From contig NZ_CP009241.1 in NCBI RefSeq assembly GCF_000758525.1, positions 5,022,001-5,086,000 on the forward strand: 64,000 bases of DNA, in the 5' to 3' direction. This document shows positions 45,837-54,094 of the stretch, one piece after another (position 1 is the stretch's first letter; each line of letters starts with the position of its first letter). Below the pieces are notes generated by a model, which ran no database searches, was not told where the DNA came from, and saw only the letters and a program-made list of their open reading frames with translations. Position numbers and translations under genes: made by a program. The DNA is from Paenibacillus sp. FSL H7-0357 (GTDB lineage Bacteria > Bacillota > Bacilli > Paenibacillales > Paenibacillaceae).

Positions 45837-47574
45837 CGAAGTCCTCCTTGCTTTTCTTAGGTATGATAATGGATACACATGTGCCTTCCCCCGGGTTGCT
45901 GGCAATTTGCAGCGTCATCTGCTCTCCGTAATACATCCTCAGCATCCGCATGACGTAGGAGAAGCCGATGCCGAGTCCCCGCTTTCTGGCACCGTCATCC
46001 GAGAGCAGCTCTTCAATCTTGTCAGGGGCCATTCCCGTTCCGTTATCCTTCACACACAGCAGAATTTCATCTACATCATGCGCAGTAATTATAACCTCGA
46101 CCTTCCCGTTATCGCTGAGCCCGTGATAAATCGAATTTTCGACCAGCGGCTGAAGCAGAAAACGTGGGACCGCAGCGGACAGCACATCTTCCTCCGCTTG
46201 CACGTTGAACTCAAATTCATAATCGTAACGGATGCGCTGAAGCTCCATATAATTGCGGATGGCTTCGATTTCTTCACCGATCGTAACAATAATGCTCTGT
46301 TTGCCGAGATTGTAATGCAGCACCTTCACCAGCAGCGTGACCAGCTTGTCAATTTCCTTCTGCCCGTTCAGCCGGGCGAGCCACTGCACCGTGTTCAGGG
46401 TATTGTGCAGGAAATGCGGGTTGATCTGGCTGAGCAGCTTCTCAATCTCAAACTGGCTTTTCTGCTTCTCATTGCGGGCTACGGCCAGCAGCAGATCGTT
46501 GACCTGATCCTTCATCTGCTGAAAGTTGCTCAGTACAAAGTCGAACTCCTCCACATTCGTGAAGGCAACAGGCGCGGTAACATTTTCAGCCATGCGGATA
46601 ATTTCCATGTTGACTTTGCGCAGAGGGCCATAAATCCGCTTCCAGATCAGCCAGGCCAGAAATCCGGCAAAGAGCAGTGTGGAGAGGGCGAGCAGAATCA
46701 TTTTGTAGAACCAGGAGTAAATTTCGCTGTTAAATACCGACTTCTTCACGACAGCCACCAGCTTCCAGCCCTGCGGACTCTCGTATCGGAACAGATGGTA
46801 GCCGTCCAGCTCCTCATGCGGAAGCCCCGAAGATTTCCCGGCTGCTTTGACGATCTTTCCGGGCAGCTTGCCATCGATGACATGGGTAAGTGTGCCGCTC
46901 TGGTTGACCAGCAGATGATTTACCTTCATTCCATAGGCTTCCTGCTTGAAAATTTTGCGCAGCAGACTGTAGTTCGTCTCCAGATAGATATACAGCTGAT
47001 GCTGGCCGCTCACCCTGACAATCCGCTGCTCGGAGAAAACCACGTTATCGCCTACAGCATACATCGTGCCATGCGGCCCGTAATAATCAGCTCCGTTATA
47101 GCGCATAAAAGAAGGCAGCGTGCTGATATCAAAGTTCCTCCGCGCGCTCATGTTGGTAAACAACACCGGGTCATCGCTGCCCGGCATGATATAGGCAGTT
47201 AACCCTATGTAAGGATTGGTGAAGTTGACCAGATTAATCTTCTGGTTGATCGAACTCATAATCTGCGATTTGCGGTAAATCTGCTTCTCCAGCAGAAAAG
47301 AAGACATTTCCTCCACAATCTGGCCGTCAAGCGCAAACTGCTTGGAGGCAAAATCAAGATTGTCGATGGCATTCTCCAGGCTGAGCGCCTCCTGGCGCAG
47401 GCTTGCGCTGATCCCGCTGCCGATTTTCCCCGAAAGAATCGAAAAAATGGAAGTGTAGGATACAATTCCGACGATCAGGAGCGGCAGCAGCGTACCGATC
47501 AGCAAATAAATCACCAAGGTAGTCCGCAAAGATTTGACTGCCGGCGTATGGCTCCCTGGCTTCGTTCTGCTCAT
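45829..47574 (-). CDS. YesM-like sensor histidine kinase
   Basis: 581 residues. Membrane helix near 19-40, extracellular sensor domain, second helix near 285-305, HAMP, then the His_kinase domain of the LytS/YesM type (INPHFLHNTLNTVQWLAR holds the phospho-His) and HATPase (FLLQPLVENSIYHGLSD, CVKDNGTGM, GLGIGFSYVMRML). Partner of the YesN-like regulator that follows with overlapping frames. Senses an extracellular sugar, perhaps via a binding protein. A cre-like site lies just upstream. Confidence 0.92.
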   Translation of the reverse strand: MSRTKPGSHTPAVKSLRTTLVIYLLIGTLLPLLIVGIVSYTSIFSILSGKIGSGISASLRQEALSLENAIDNLDFASKQFALDGQIVEEMSSFLLEKQIYRKSQIMSSINQKINLVNFTNPYIGLTAYIMPGSDDPVLFTNMSARRNFDISTLPSFMRYNGADYYGPHGTMYAVGDNVVFSEQRIVRVSGQHQLYIYLETNYSLLRKIFKQEAYGMKVNHLLVNQSGTLTHVIDGKLPGKIVKAAGKSSGLPHEELDGYHLFRYESPQGWKLVAVVKKSVFNSEIYSWFYKMILLALSTLLFAGFLAWLIWKRIYGPLRKVNMEIIRMAENVTAPVAFTNVEEFDFVLSNFQQMKDQVNDLLLAVARNEKQKSQFEIEKLLSQINPHFLHNTLNTVQWLARLNGQKEIDKLVTLLVKVLHYNLGKQSIIVTIGEEIEAIRNYMELQRIRYDYEFEFNVQAEEDVLSAAVPRFLLQPLVENSIYHGLSDNGKVEVIITAHDVDEILLCVKDNGTGMAPDKIEELLSDDGARKRGLGIGFSYVMRMLRMYYGEQMTLQIASNPGEGTCVSIIIPKKSKEDFDD

Positions 47575-47596
47575 TTTCCGTATCCTCTCTTCTTTT

Positions 47597-47610
47597 TGTA
47601 AGCGTTTTAT
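47597..47610. promoter_or_regulatory. cre-like site upstream of the YesM-like kinase
   Basis: TGTAAGCGTTTTAT agrees at 12 of 14 positions with the CcpA operator consensus, and overlaps TATTATATAAAA, a plausible -10 region on the minus strand. Confidence 0.45.
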
Positions 47611-47652
47611 ATAATAGAATTAGAATACCAGATTTAACCTGAACTGAAAATA

Positions 47653-47689
47653 ATAAGGCAGAACAGCTTAACGCGCCGCCCTGCCTTAT
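47653..47689 (-). terminator. Terminator after the first binding-protein gene
   Basis: ATAAGGCAG pairs with CTGCCTTAT; the minus strand continues TTATTATTTTC. It separates the permease/binding-protein unit from the kinase/regulator unit. Confidence 0.65.
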
Positions 47690-47708
47690 CTTTATGCTTT
47701 GCCCCTGC

Positions 47709-49544
47709 TTACTTTACACTTTTGCGGGCCTCGAACAGCTCCTCCGCTTTTTTGACCGAAAATTCAATAACGTCGGCATAGCCGAGACCGTTGACCTTGT
47801 CATGCATTTCCTTGTTCAGCTTGTCAAATTCAGCCTGATTTTTGGCAAAAACCATTTTCCAGGAAATCTGCTGAATGACTGTACCGATCTGTTTATTTTT
47901 CTGCTCCAGCGTTTTATCCATAATCAGCGGCTCTTTGCCGGTGAAGCCCTGCGGCGCAACGGCAAGCAGATTGTTTTTCTCAAAGTATTCCTTAGCCGTC
48001 AGCACGCCCATCTTTGCTCTCCAGTCACTGTCAAGCTTCGATGGATTGCGTTCCAGTGTTGTCTTCCACAGATTGTGGTCATACGGCTCGCTTGTCTCGG
48101 GATTCTCCATCGCCGGAACAACAAACGAGAAGTTCATCTGATTCGACCCGTAATAATAGTCACCGCCGCCGAATTCTTCAGGTACTTGGGTGTTCTGCTG
48201 GTCAGTGTAAGCCTTCCAACCGAAATCGGTGACTACTGGCTGGCCATTGCTGTTAATATCCCAGGTCAAGCCCTTAGGCCCGTTAGGTACAGCTGTTCCG
48301 CTGCCTGCCGAGAGCATCGCGCCTTCCGGTGTATACATCCAATTGAGGAACTCCATAATCCGCGCAGGCTCCTTGGCTTTTGCTCCGATGGAGATAATAC
48401 CGTTGCCGCCGTACACATTGAAGCCTGTTGAATACATCAGCTCATCCTTGAACGGTACCAGTGCAAAACCTTTGCCTTCTGCCGTTCTTTCCGCAGTATT
48501 GTAGTTGGCGGCACCCAGCCACGGGAACCAGGAGAACAGCATACGGCCATCCTTGTATTTCGCCACCACATCATCAAATTTCTGGGTCAGGGAGTCAGGA
48601 TCGAGCAGCCCCATTTGATTGGCCTCGTAATACAGCTTGAGCGACTTCATGTACCAGCTGTCCTCGGAGAGGAAATCATAATATTTCTCTTCATCGGCTT
48701 TAACGTAGACTGCAGTATCGGGGATTTCATCATAGCCCAGCATGTTGGCGAATTGCTTTGCCAGCGTCATTTTGTAGTTGCCGTCCCAGTCGGACCAGAG
48801 CGAGAAGGCATAGGTTTTTTTGCCTTGCTCATTCTTCGGCTCAAGCTCCTGCATCTTTTTCAGTACCGGCAGGTAATCCTCAATGGTTTTAATCTCCGGT
48901 GCCCCGATTTGCTGGTACAGATCCCAGCGTAAATCCGGTCCCCAAGTCATATCCTTGCCTTCGGAAGGGCCGGAAGGATTGGTAGCAACACTGTTTCCGA
49001 TGCCATAGACTGCGCTGCCCCCGCCAAAGGCAACTTTAGCCTTCTCCACAGCTTTCGGGAATTGCTTCATGATATCGGTGCCGTATTTGTCAAGCAGCCC
49101 ATCCTGCGTCCAGTCCAACAGCAGCTTTCCTTTGATCGCATTGGGATAGTGGTTTTTATCATCCCCGAAGACGATGATATCTCCAAGATCGCCGGAAGCC
49201 ATCATCGCCGAGATTTTGGTGTCCCCGCCGGTCAGGTTGGAGGCGACAATATCCAGCTCGATATTGAATTTATCCTTGATGACCTTAGCGAACCAGCCGG
49301 TCTGCGGACCCGCATAGTTGGCGGTTGTTGAGAATACCGTCAGCTTCAGCGGTTTGGAATGATCAAGTGCGCCGTCATCCGGTGCTGCGGTTTCTTTTGC
49401 CGCATTCGTAGCCTCGGTGACCGGTTTATCTGTACTCTCCGCTTTGCCCCCATTGCCTGAATTCCCGTTTCCGCCGCCGCAGGCTGCCAGAACGAACACC
49501 ATGATGGCGCTCAGCAGAAGCAGCGATAACCTTCTGAACTTCAT
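47709..49544 (-). CDS. Extracellular solute-binding lipoprotein of a complex-sugar ABC transporter
   Basis: 611 residues. Signal peptide with lipobox (VFVLAACGGG), a Gly/Asn/Ser linker, then a type 2 oligosaccharide-binding fold (LKLTVFSTTANYAGPQTGWFAK, ASGDLGDIIVFGDD, EPARIMEFLNWMYTPEGAML). LplA/YtcQ class. It lies directly after the two permeases in transcription order and supplies their receptor. AGGGGGTAAC is the ribosome site. Immediately upstream is the three-arm AGTTTTGT repeat (49563-49638), so that repeat is in its 5' leader or intergenic region. Confidence 0.92.
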   Translation of the reverse strand: MKFRRLSLLLLSAIMVFVLAACGGGNGNSGNGGKAESTDKPVTEATNAAKETAAPDDGALDHSKPLKLTVFSTTANYAGPQTGWFAKVIKDKFNIELDIVASNLTGGDTKISAMMASGDLGDIIVFGDDKNHYPNAIKGKLLLDWTQDGLLDKYGTDIMKQFPKAVEKAKVAFGGGSAVYGIGNSVATNPSGPSEGKDMTWGPDLRWDLYQQIGAPEIKTIEDYLPVLKKMQELEPKNEQGKKTYAFSLWSDWDGNYKMTLAKQFANMLGYDEIPDTAVYVKADEEKYYDFLSEDSWYMKSLKLYYEANQMGLLDPDSLTQKFDDVVAKYKDGRMLFSWFPWLGAANYNTAERTAEGKGFALVPFKDELMYSTGFNVYGGNGIISIGAKAKEPARIMEFLNWMYTPEGAMLSAGSGTAVPNGPKGLTWDINSNGQPVVTDFGWKAYTDQQNTQVPEEFGGGDYYYGSNQMNFSFVVPAMENPETSEPYDHNLWKTTLERNPSKLDSDWRAKMGVLTAKEYFEKNNLLAVAPQGFTGKEPLIMDKTLEQKNKQIGTVIQQISWKMVFAKNQAEFDKLNKEMHDKVNGLGYADVIEFSVKKAEELFEARKSVK

Positions 49545-49562
49545 AGCTTGTTACCCCCTAAA

Positions 49563-49638
49563 AGTTTTGTGAGAATCTGCTCCTCTTGAATCTGCATCGA
49601 ACAAAACTCGTTTCGTAAGCATACGCTATAAGTTTTGT
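49563..49638 (-). repeat. Three-arm AGTTTTGT/ACAAAACT leader repeat, copy 1
   Basis: Read on the minus strand: ACAAAACT (49631-49638), 22 bases, AGTTTTGT (49601-49608), 30 bases, ACAAAACT (49563-49570), then TTTAGGGGG and the start of the binding-protein gene. The middle arm is complementary to both outer arms, so two exclusive hairpins are possible. Same plan at 60611-60682. Confidence 0.7.
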
Positions 49639-49715
49639 GTACATTTGCATAAGTGCAAGCTCCGCCACAGGCAGAGCCGGACTCCATTCCTGTTCCTTGC
49701 AGCTGCTGCCTTGTG

Positions 49716-50609
49716 TCAGCCCTTGACTGCGCCGATCATAATGCCTTTGACAAAAAAACGCTGGAAAAACGGATACACAATCAGAATCGGCAGTACCACA
49801 ATCATCGTTACTGTCATCCGGACCGAGGTCGGGGTTTGCATGTTCTGGACGCTGGCCGCCATATCTGGTGAATTGCGGATCAGCGCTGCCAGCGAACTGG
49901 ACTCATTTAAGTAACGCCAGAGCAGAAACTGCAGAGTGTAATATTTCGTATCCGTCATCAGAAATGCGGTATCAATGAAAGAATTCCACTGGCTTACCGC
50001 CGAAAATATCGTAATCGTAGCCAGTATCGGCGTCGTCAGCGGGACAATAATACTCCAGAACACCCGCAGATAACCTGCTCCATCCATGCTAGCGGATTCC
50101 TCCAGTGAAGGCGGGATCGCCTCCACAAAGGTTTTGACCAGAATAATATTGAAGGGCGTAATGATCGTCGGCAGAATATAAGCCAGATAATTGTTGGTCA
50201 GATGCAGGTTGTGCATCGTAATGTACCAGGGAATCAGCCCGGCGCTGAAATACATCGTGACCACGACGCTGCGGTACCAGATTTGCCGGCCCCACATCTC
50301 CTTTTTGGTGAAGAGATACCCCAGGAAAGCCGAAGCACCCACAGTCAGCATTGTGCCGACTACTGTACGGTAGACCGACACCAGCGCTGCATGACTGAGC
50401 CCGCTGATCCGCAGCACCTTGAAGTAGTTGTCGAAATGGATCTCACGCGGATAATATTTGATATAGCCTGCCGCACTGAGATCATTGGAGCTGATCGTGT
50501 TGATGAACAGATAATAGAACGGATAAATGCAGCTCAGGGTGAACAATCCAAAGAGCAGATAGTTAATTCCCTGGAACAGGGCATCGCCGGGCTTTAGCTT
50601 TTTTCGCAA
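49716..50609 (-). CDS. Carbohydrate ABC transporter permease, LplC/YtcP-type
   Basis: 297 residues, six membrane helices, with the EAA loop EAIPPSLEESASMDGAGYLRVFWSI (contact with the ATPase) near residue 180. Ends with the conserved YPFFQRFFVKGIMIGAVKG. Pairs with the LplB-type permease, whose gene ends 14 bases upstream. No ATPase gene is present in the locus; such importers often share an MsmK/MsmX-type ATPase encoded elsewhere. Confidence 0.92.
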   Translation of the reverse strand: MRKKLKPGDALFQGINYLLFGLFTLSCIYPFYYLFINTISSNDLSAAGYIKYYPREIHFDNYFKVLRISGLSHAALVSVYRTVVGTMLTVGASAFLGYLFTKKEMWGRQIWYRSVVVTMYFSAGLIPWYITMHNLHLTNNYLAYILPTIITPFNIILVKTFVEAIPPSLEESASMDGAGYLRVFWSIIVPLTTPILATITIFSAVSQWNSFIDTAFLMTDTKYYTLQFLLWRYLNESSSLAALIRNSPDMAASVQNMQTPTSVRMTVTMIVVLPILIVYPFFQRFFVKGIMIGAVKG

Positions 50610-50623
50610 GTGGAGTCACCCCC

Positions 50624-51583
50624 TTAAATGATAGATTCGTCGCGCACCACTCTCGACAGCGTATTGGCCGCGAACAGCAGAATAACGCTGACGACCGATT
50701 TCAGCATGCTGACCGCCGTGGCGAACGGGAAGTTGTTGGCAAAAGCGATATTGTACACATACAGGTCCAGCACTTCGATGGCATCCTTGTTCATTGCGTT
50801 CTGGAAGGCAAAATACTGTTCCATCCCGTTATTCACAAAGTTCCCGATCGAGAGCAGCAGCAGTACAAAAAAGGTAGGGATAAGACCGGGCACGGTAATA
50901 TGCCAAATTTTGCGGAACCGGCTGGCTCCGTCCACCTCTGCCGCTTCATACAGCTCCTGGTCAATGCCTGCAATCGCCGCCAAATACAGGATTGCCCCCC
51001 ACCCGAGCGATTTCCACCAGTACCAGGCAATCATCGTGACCCAGATATTCGAACTGGAAGCAAGAAAATTGTATCCCTCATCGACTATGCCCAACTGCAC
51101 GAGTATGCCGCTCACCACCCCGCTATCTACGGAAAACAGCGAGAACGCCAGCGCATAGACGAGAATCCAGCTGATGAAATTCGGAATCGTGGTCAGTGTC
51201 TGTACGAACTTGCGGTACCAGCCCGACTTAATCTCGGTGAGCAGTATCGCAAAAATGACCGGAAAAACAGAGGTTATCAGCCCCAGGGAGCTCATCGCCA
51301 CCGTGTTCTTCAGCACGCGCAGCACTTCGGCGGTCTGCGTCGGATTCGAAACCATAGTCCGGAACCATTTCAGCCCGACATACGGCGTGTCCGACAGCGG
51401 AATGCCGGGGATGAAATCATAGAACGCGTAGATCCATCCGCTGATCGGCAAATAGTAGAAAATAAAGGTCACAACAAGAAACGGAAGCGCCATGAGAAAC
51501 AGCTTGTGTTTGTTCTGCAGCTTCCTGCGGGATGGACGGACCGGCTCCACTCCGCGAAGCAGCTCTTCGGAAGGTACCCCCAT
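50624..51583 (-). CDS. Carbohydrate ABC transporter permease, LplB/YtcP-partner type
   Basis: 319 residues, six membrane helices. It has the EAA loop ELYEAAEVDGASRFRKIWHITVPGL near residue 215 and the usual start KHKLFLMALPFLVVTFIFYYLPISGW. First gene of the uptake operon. Ribosome site GGAG 8 bases before the ATG. The upstream region holds a near-perfect cre site and a 21-bp-spaced direct repeat, so it should be induced by the YesM/YesN pair and repressed by CcpA when better sugars are present. Confidence 0.92.
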   Translation of the reverse strand: MGVPSEELLRGVEPVRPSRRKLQNKHKLFLMALPFLVVTFIFYYLPISGWIYAFYDFIPGIPLSDTPYVGLKWFRTMVSNPTQTAEVLRVLKNTVAMSSLGLITSVFPVIFAILLTEIKSGWYRKFVQTLTTIPNFISWILVYALAFSLFSVDSGVVSGILVQLGIVDEGYNFLASSSNIWVTMIAWYWWKSLGWGAILYLAAIAGIDQELYEAAEVDGASRFRKIWHITVPGLIPTFFVLLLLSIGNFVNNGMEQYFAFQNAMNKDAIEVLDLYVYNIAFANNFPFATAVSMLKSVVSVILLFAANTLSRVVRDESII

Positions 51584-51608
51584 ATCGGAATCTCCTATAT
51601 CCAGATTT

Positions 51609-51622
51609 TGTTTACGCTTTCA
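51609..51622 (-). promoter_or_regulatory. cre site (CcpA operator) before the sugar-uptake operon
   Basis: TGAAAGCGTAAACA (minus strand) matches 13 of 14 consensus positions. It lies 26 bases upstream of the permease start codon, in the leader or promoter. Confidence 0.7.
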
Positions 51623-51695
51623 TCCTACCAGACCTAAGCACACCGCCGGGAGAGAGGACAGATCGCCTTTCCGTGAGAGCTGTAGCACAGTTTCG

Positions 51696-51726
51696 GACCA
51701 TTTTCGCAGGGGATTAGACCATTTTC
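51696..51726. promoter_or_regulatory. Direct repeat, likely YesN-regulator binding site
   Basis: GACCATTTTC occurs at 51696 and again at 51717, exactly 21 bases apart (two helical turns), with similar flanks (gcagg/acaag). AraC-type regulators bind such direct repeats. It is 113 bases upstream of the permease start. Confidence 0.6.
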
Positions 51727-51744
51727 ACAAGGTGATGCCAAAAG

Positions 51745-51775
51745 AAACAGACCGCCGGGAACCGGTGGCCTGTTT
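51745..51775 (-). terminator. Hairpin with T-rich minus-strand tail, no obvious gene to terminate
   Basis: AAACAGACCGCCGG pairs with CCGGTGGCCTGTTT (two mismatches), loop GAA, then CTTTTGG on the minus strand. No minus-strand gene lies upstream, so it may be left over from a lost gene or shield the uptake promoter. The gene-free stretch 51584-52095 consists of this hairpin, the regulatory sites and the second MITE-like element. Confidence 0.4.
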
Positions 51776-51863
51776 ACAGTTCTATTGTGAAATTATGAAT
51801 TGCACATGAAGACGGTAACTGGGATGATTATCTCATCAATCAAATGAAGGGGACACATCCTTC

Positions 51864-52083
51864 ATATACAGTTTGAACTTAAGATCTTTCGATTTTGGGT
51901 TACTGTCGTAACTGCGGAGAATGTTTGGACTTCCGGCCGCTGTTGTCTGCAGATTTCTTGATTTTATTCCGCTGTTCGCGGTTGAAATCCACAGACAAAG
52001 GCGGACGCTAACGCTCCGTAAGTATCCAAACTTCCCCTCCGTCACTTCCACCCTTTTTAAATTTCCAAGTTCAATGTTCATAG
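51864..52083. mobile_element. MITE-like element, copy 2 (about 220 bp)
   Basis: Homologous to 15946-16203 in the same orientation. It shares TTTGGACTTCCGGCCGCTGT, TTTCTTGATTTTA, an internal GTCTGCAGATTTC / GAAATCCACAGAC hairpin and the ends TTGAACTT ... AAGTTCAA. Its terminal repeats are less perfect than copy 1 and it lacks about 40 internal bases. It ends directly before the ribosome site of the phosphatidyltransferase gene. Confidence 0.65.
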
Positions 52084-52095
52084 GAGGTTATGCCG

Positions 52096-52632
52096 TTGTT
52101 AAAAAATACTGCAAATATCCTCTCAATCAGCCGGATCGTGCTCTTGCCTGCCTTGTTTTTCACTTACGGCAATGCCCTGCTCTTTACGGTAGTTTATCTG
52201 GCTTGCGGGCTTAGCGATGTGTTGGACGGGTATATAGCCCGTAAGACCAAAAGTGAAAGTACCTTGGGCGCGAAGCTGGACTCCATTGCAGACCTCGGCT
52301 TTTTTGCTGTAGTTATGGTGTCGATCATTTTCAAGAATGGGAATGAAATATTAGAATATCTGCCATGGATCGTAACCATCATACTCATTCGCATGGCCAA
52401 CCTGGCCATTGCGGCGTATAAATATCATTCTTTTGCCATCCTGCATACCTGGGGAAACAAACTCGCCGGTTTTTTGCTTTTTGCAACCCCGCTCATCCTT
52501 CACTTGGATCAAACGGCATGGCTTTTGCCGGTATGTTTCACCGCCGTTCTGTCGGCAGCGGAAGAGAGCATTATTCACCTTTCCTCCACCGAACTTGATT
52601 TGAACAGAGCCAGCCTCTTTTACAAAAAATAA
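52096..52632 (+). CDS. CDP-alcohol phosphatidyltransferase family protein
   Basis: 178 residues, about six membrane helices. The catalytic signature is DVLDGYIARKTKSESTLGAK followed by LDSIAD, i.e. DG-x2-AR-x8-G-x3-D-x3-D. Members such as PgsA and PssA transfer a phosphatidyl group from CDP-diacylglycerol to an alcohol; the exact alcohol is not readable, and the short, diverged sequence suggests a paralogue rather than the essential PgsA. Start TTG 52096 preferred: GGAGG is 8 bases before it but only 2 bases before the ATG at 52090. The promoter may come from the adjacent MITE-like element. Confidence 0.85.
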   Translation: MLKNTANILSISRIVLLPALFFTYGNALLFTVVYLACGLSDVLDGYIARKTKSESTLGAKLDSIADLGFFAVVMVSIIFKNGNEILEYLPWIVTIILIRMANLAIAAYKYHSFAILHTWGNKLAGFLLFATPLILHLDQTAWLLPVCFTAVLSAAEESIIHLSSTELDLNRASLFYKK

Positions 52633-52657
52633 ATGAATAGCTCGTCTGTTTTGGAAT

Positions 52658-53518
52658 TCATCTAATAAATAGCTTCATCAACTTAACATAAAACGGATTC
52701 ACTATGTATCCGGTCGGGTTTACTGAGTACCTTTTACCCGTATTTAATCGGTTGACCTTCTCCATCTCTTCTGCGGTTAATTCAAAGTCGAATATTTCGC
52801 TGTTTTCTTTTATCCTTTTGGGGTTTGAAGATTTGGGGATTACAATAATCCCCCGCTGCAGATGCCAACGCAAAATAACTTGCGCCGCCGACTTTTTGTG
52901 ATGACGAGCAATTTCCGCTAACTCCTTACGCTCCAGCAGTGCTTTGTTACCTTGCCCCAATGGCCCCCAGGCTTCATGCGAAATTCGATGCTGCACAAGA
53001 TAATCATGCAATTCGTTTTGTGGAAATTCCGGATGGGTCTCGATTTGGTTAATCATCGGTGGAATTCTGGAATGCGCCATAAGATGTTCAAGATGTTGTA
53101 TCTCAAAATTCGCAACGCCGAGAACTTTGATTTTCCCTTCGGAGTATAATTCCTCCATGGCTTTCCATGCCTCAACGTAATGAGGACTAGCAAAATGAAT
53201 CAGGTACATATCGAGATACTCTACTTTAAGTTTTTTGCAGGTATGTTCAAAGGCCTTTTTCGTCGCGTTATAACCGAGATCCGTCGTCCACACTTTTGAG
53301 GTAATAAAAAATTGTTCCCGGGGGATCCCGCTTTTTTGAATCTCCAAACCGAGCGCTTCTTCGTTTCCATAAATTTTGGCCGTATCGAAATGACGATAGC
53401 CAACACGAATCGCCTCGCGAATTGCCCTTTCGAATTGTTCTCCTTTTTTGATTTTATACACACCAAAACCCAATTGTGGAATTTTGACGCCGTTCTTTGC
53501 TTCAATTACATTGTTCAT
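52658..53518 (-). CDS. Aldo/keto reductase (AKR5-like)
   Basis: 286 residues. Tetrad residues in RHFDTAKIYGNE (Asp, Tyr), FFITSKVWTTDL (Lys) and MYLIHFASP (His). Ends IVIPKSSNPKRIKENSEIFDF, the cofactor-binding signature of the 2,5-diketogluconate reductase/YtbE class. Reduces carbonyls with NADPH. It lies 44 bases after an ArsR-type regulator gene and is likely its target. Confidence 0.92.
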   Translation of the reverse strand: MNNVIEAKNGVKIPQLGFGVYKIKKGEQFERAIREAIRVGYRHFDTAKIYGNEEALGLEIQKSGIPREQFFITSKVWTTDLGYNATKKAFEHTCKKLKVEYLDMYLIHFASPHYVEAWKAMEELYSEGKIKVLGVANFEIQHLEHLMAHSRIPPMINQIETHPEFPQNELHDYLVQHRISHEAWGPLGQGNKALLERKELAEIARHHKKSAAQVILRWHLQRGIIVIPKSSNPKRIKENSEIFDFELTAEEMEKVNRLNTGKRYSVNPTGYIVNPFYVKLMKLFIR

Positions 53519-53562
53519 TCTGGGTTCGTCCTCCTCTATTTTTGAAAATTAATCCTCATCTG

Positions 53563-53895
53563 TCATTCGCACTGTGAGAGCAGGATCTCAATTTCATCCA
53601 CGAGATTTTTCAGCAGCTTTAGCTTGCTTGTAACGTCCAGACGATAATAATTCTTGGCCCCTTCTTTACGAACACTTATAATTTGTGCATCCTTCAATAT
53701 TCTTAAGTGATGGGAAACAGCCGGACGGGAAAGATGGGTTCTCTCCTTAATTTCACCCACCCGCATGCCAGGATATTGTTGTCCTTGAATCAGGGTCATG
53801 AGAATGGCTTGCCTGGTTTCATCTCCGATTGCAGTTAATACCTTTTGATTATTTTTAAATTCGTTTGTGAGATTAGCTATGATCTCTTGTTTCAC
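53563..53895 (-). CDS. ArsR-family transcriptional regulator
   Basis: 110 residues with an ArsR winged helix: GDETRQAILMTLIQGQQYPGM, VGEIKERTHLSRPAVSHHLRIL, then the wing ISVRKEGAKNYYRLDV. No Cys metal-binding motif (ELCVCDL) is present, so it is probably not a metal sensor. Start GTG 53893-53895 with GGGGGAG before. First gene of an operon with the aldo/keto reductase. Confidence 0.9.
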   Translation of the reverse strand: MKQEIIANLTNEFKNNQKVLTAIGDETRQAILMTLIQGQQYPGMRVGEIKERTHLSRPAVSHHLRILKDAQIISVRKEGAKNYYRLDVTSKLKLLKNLVDEIEILLSQCE

Positions 53896-54094
53896 ATGAT
53901 TCTCCCCCTTTCTTGATTCAAGTGTTTAATTCTTTCGACGGATAAAGGATAACACACGTCTCTTTTTCGAAGCCACATCGGGAAAGAAAATCGAGACCAA
54001 TTTATAATCATTTACTTGATGGCGAATAAGAGCCTCTTCCGGATGGCTGTAGTATAATTACAAGAAAATATTCAGGGAGGGCAGATCCAGCTCA

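Noticed and set aside
45637..47202. 521-codon open frame on the plus strand
   Set aside because: Antisense to the YesM-like kinase and the YesN-like regulator, whose motifs are complete. The peptide has no fold-like pattern and no ribosome site.
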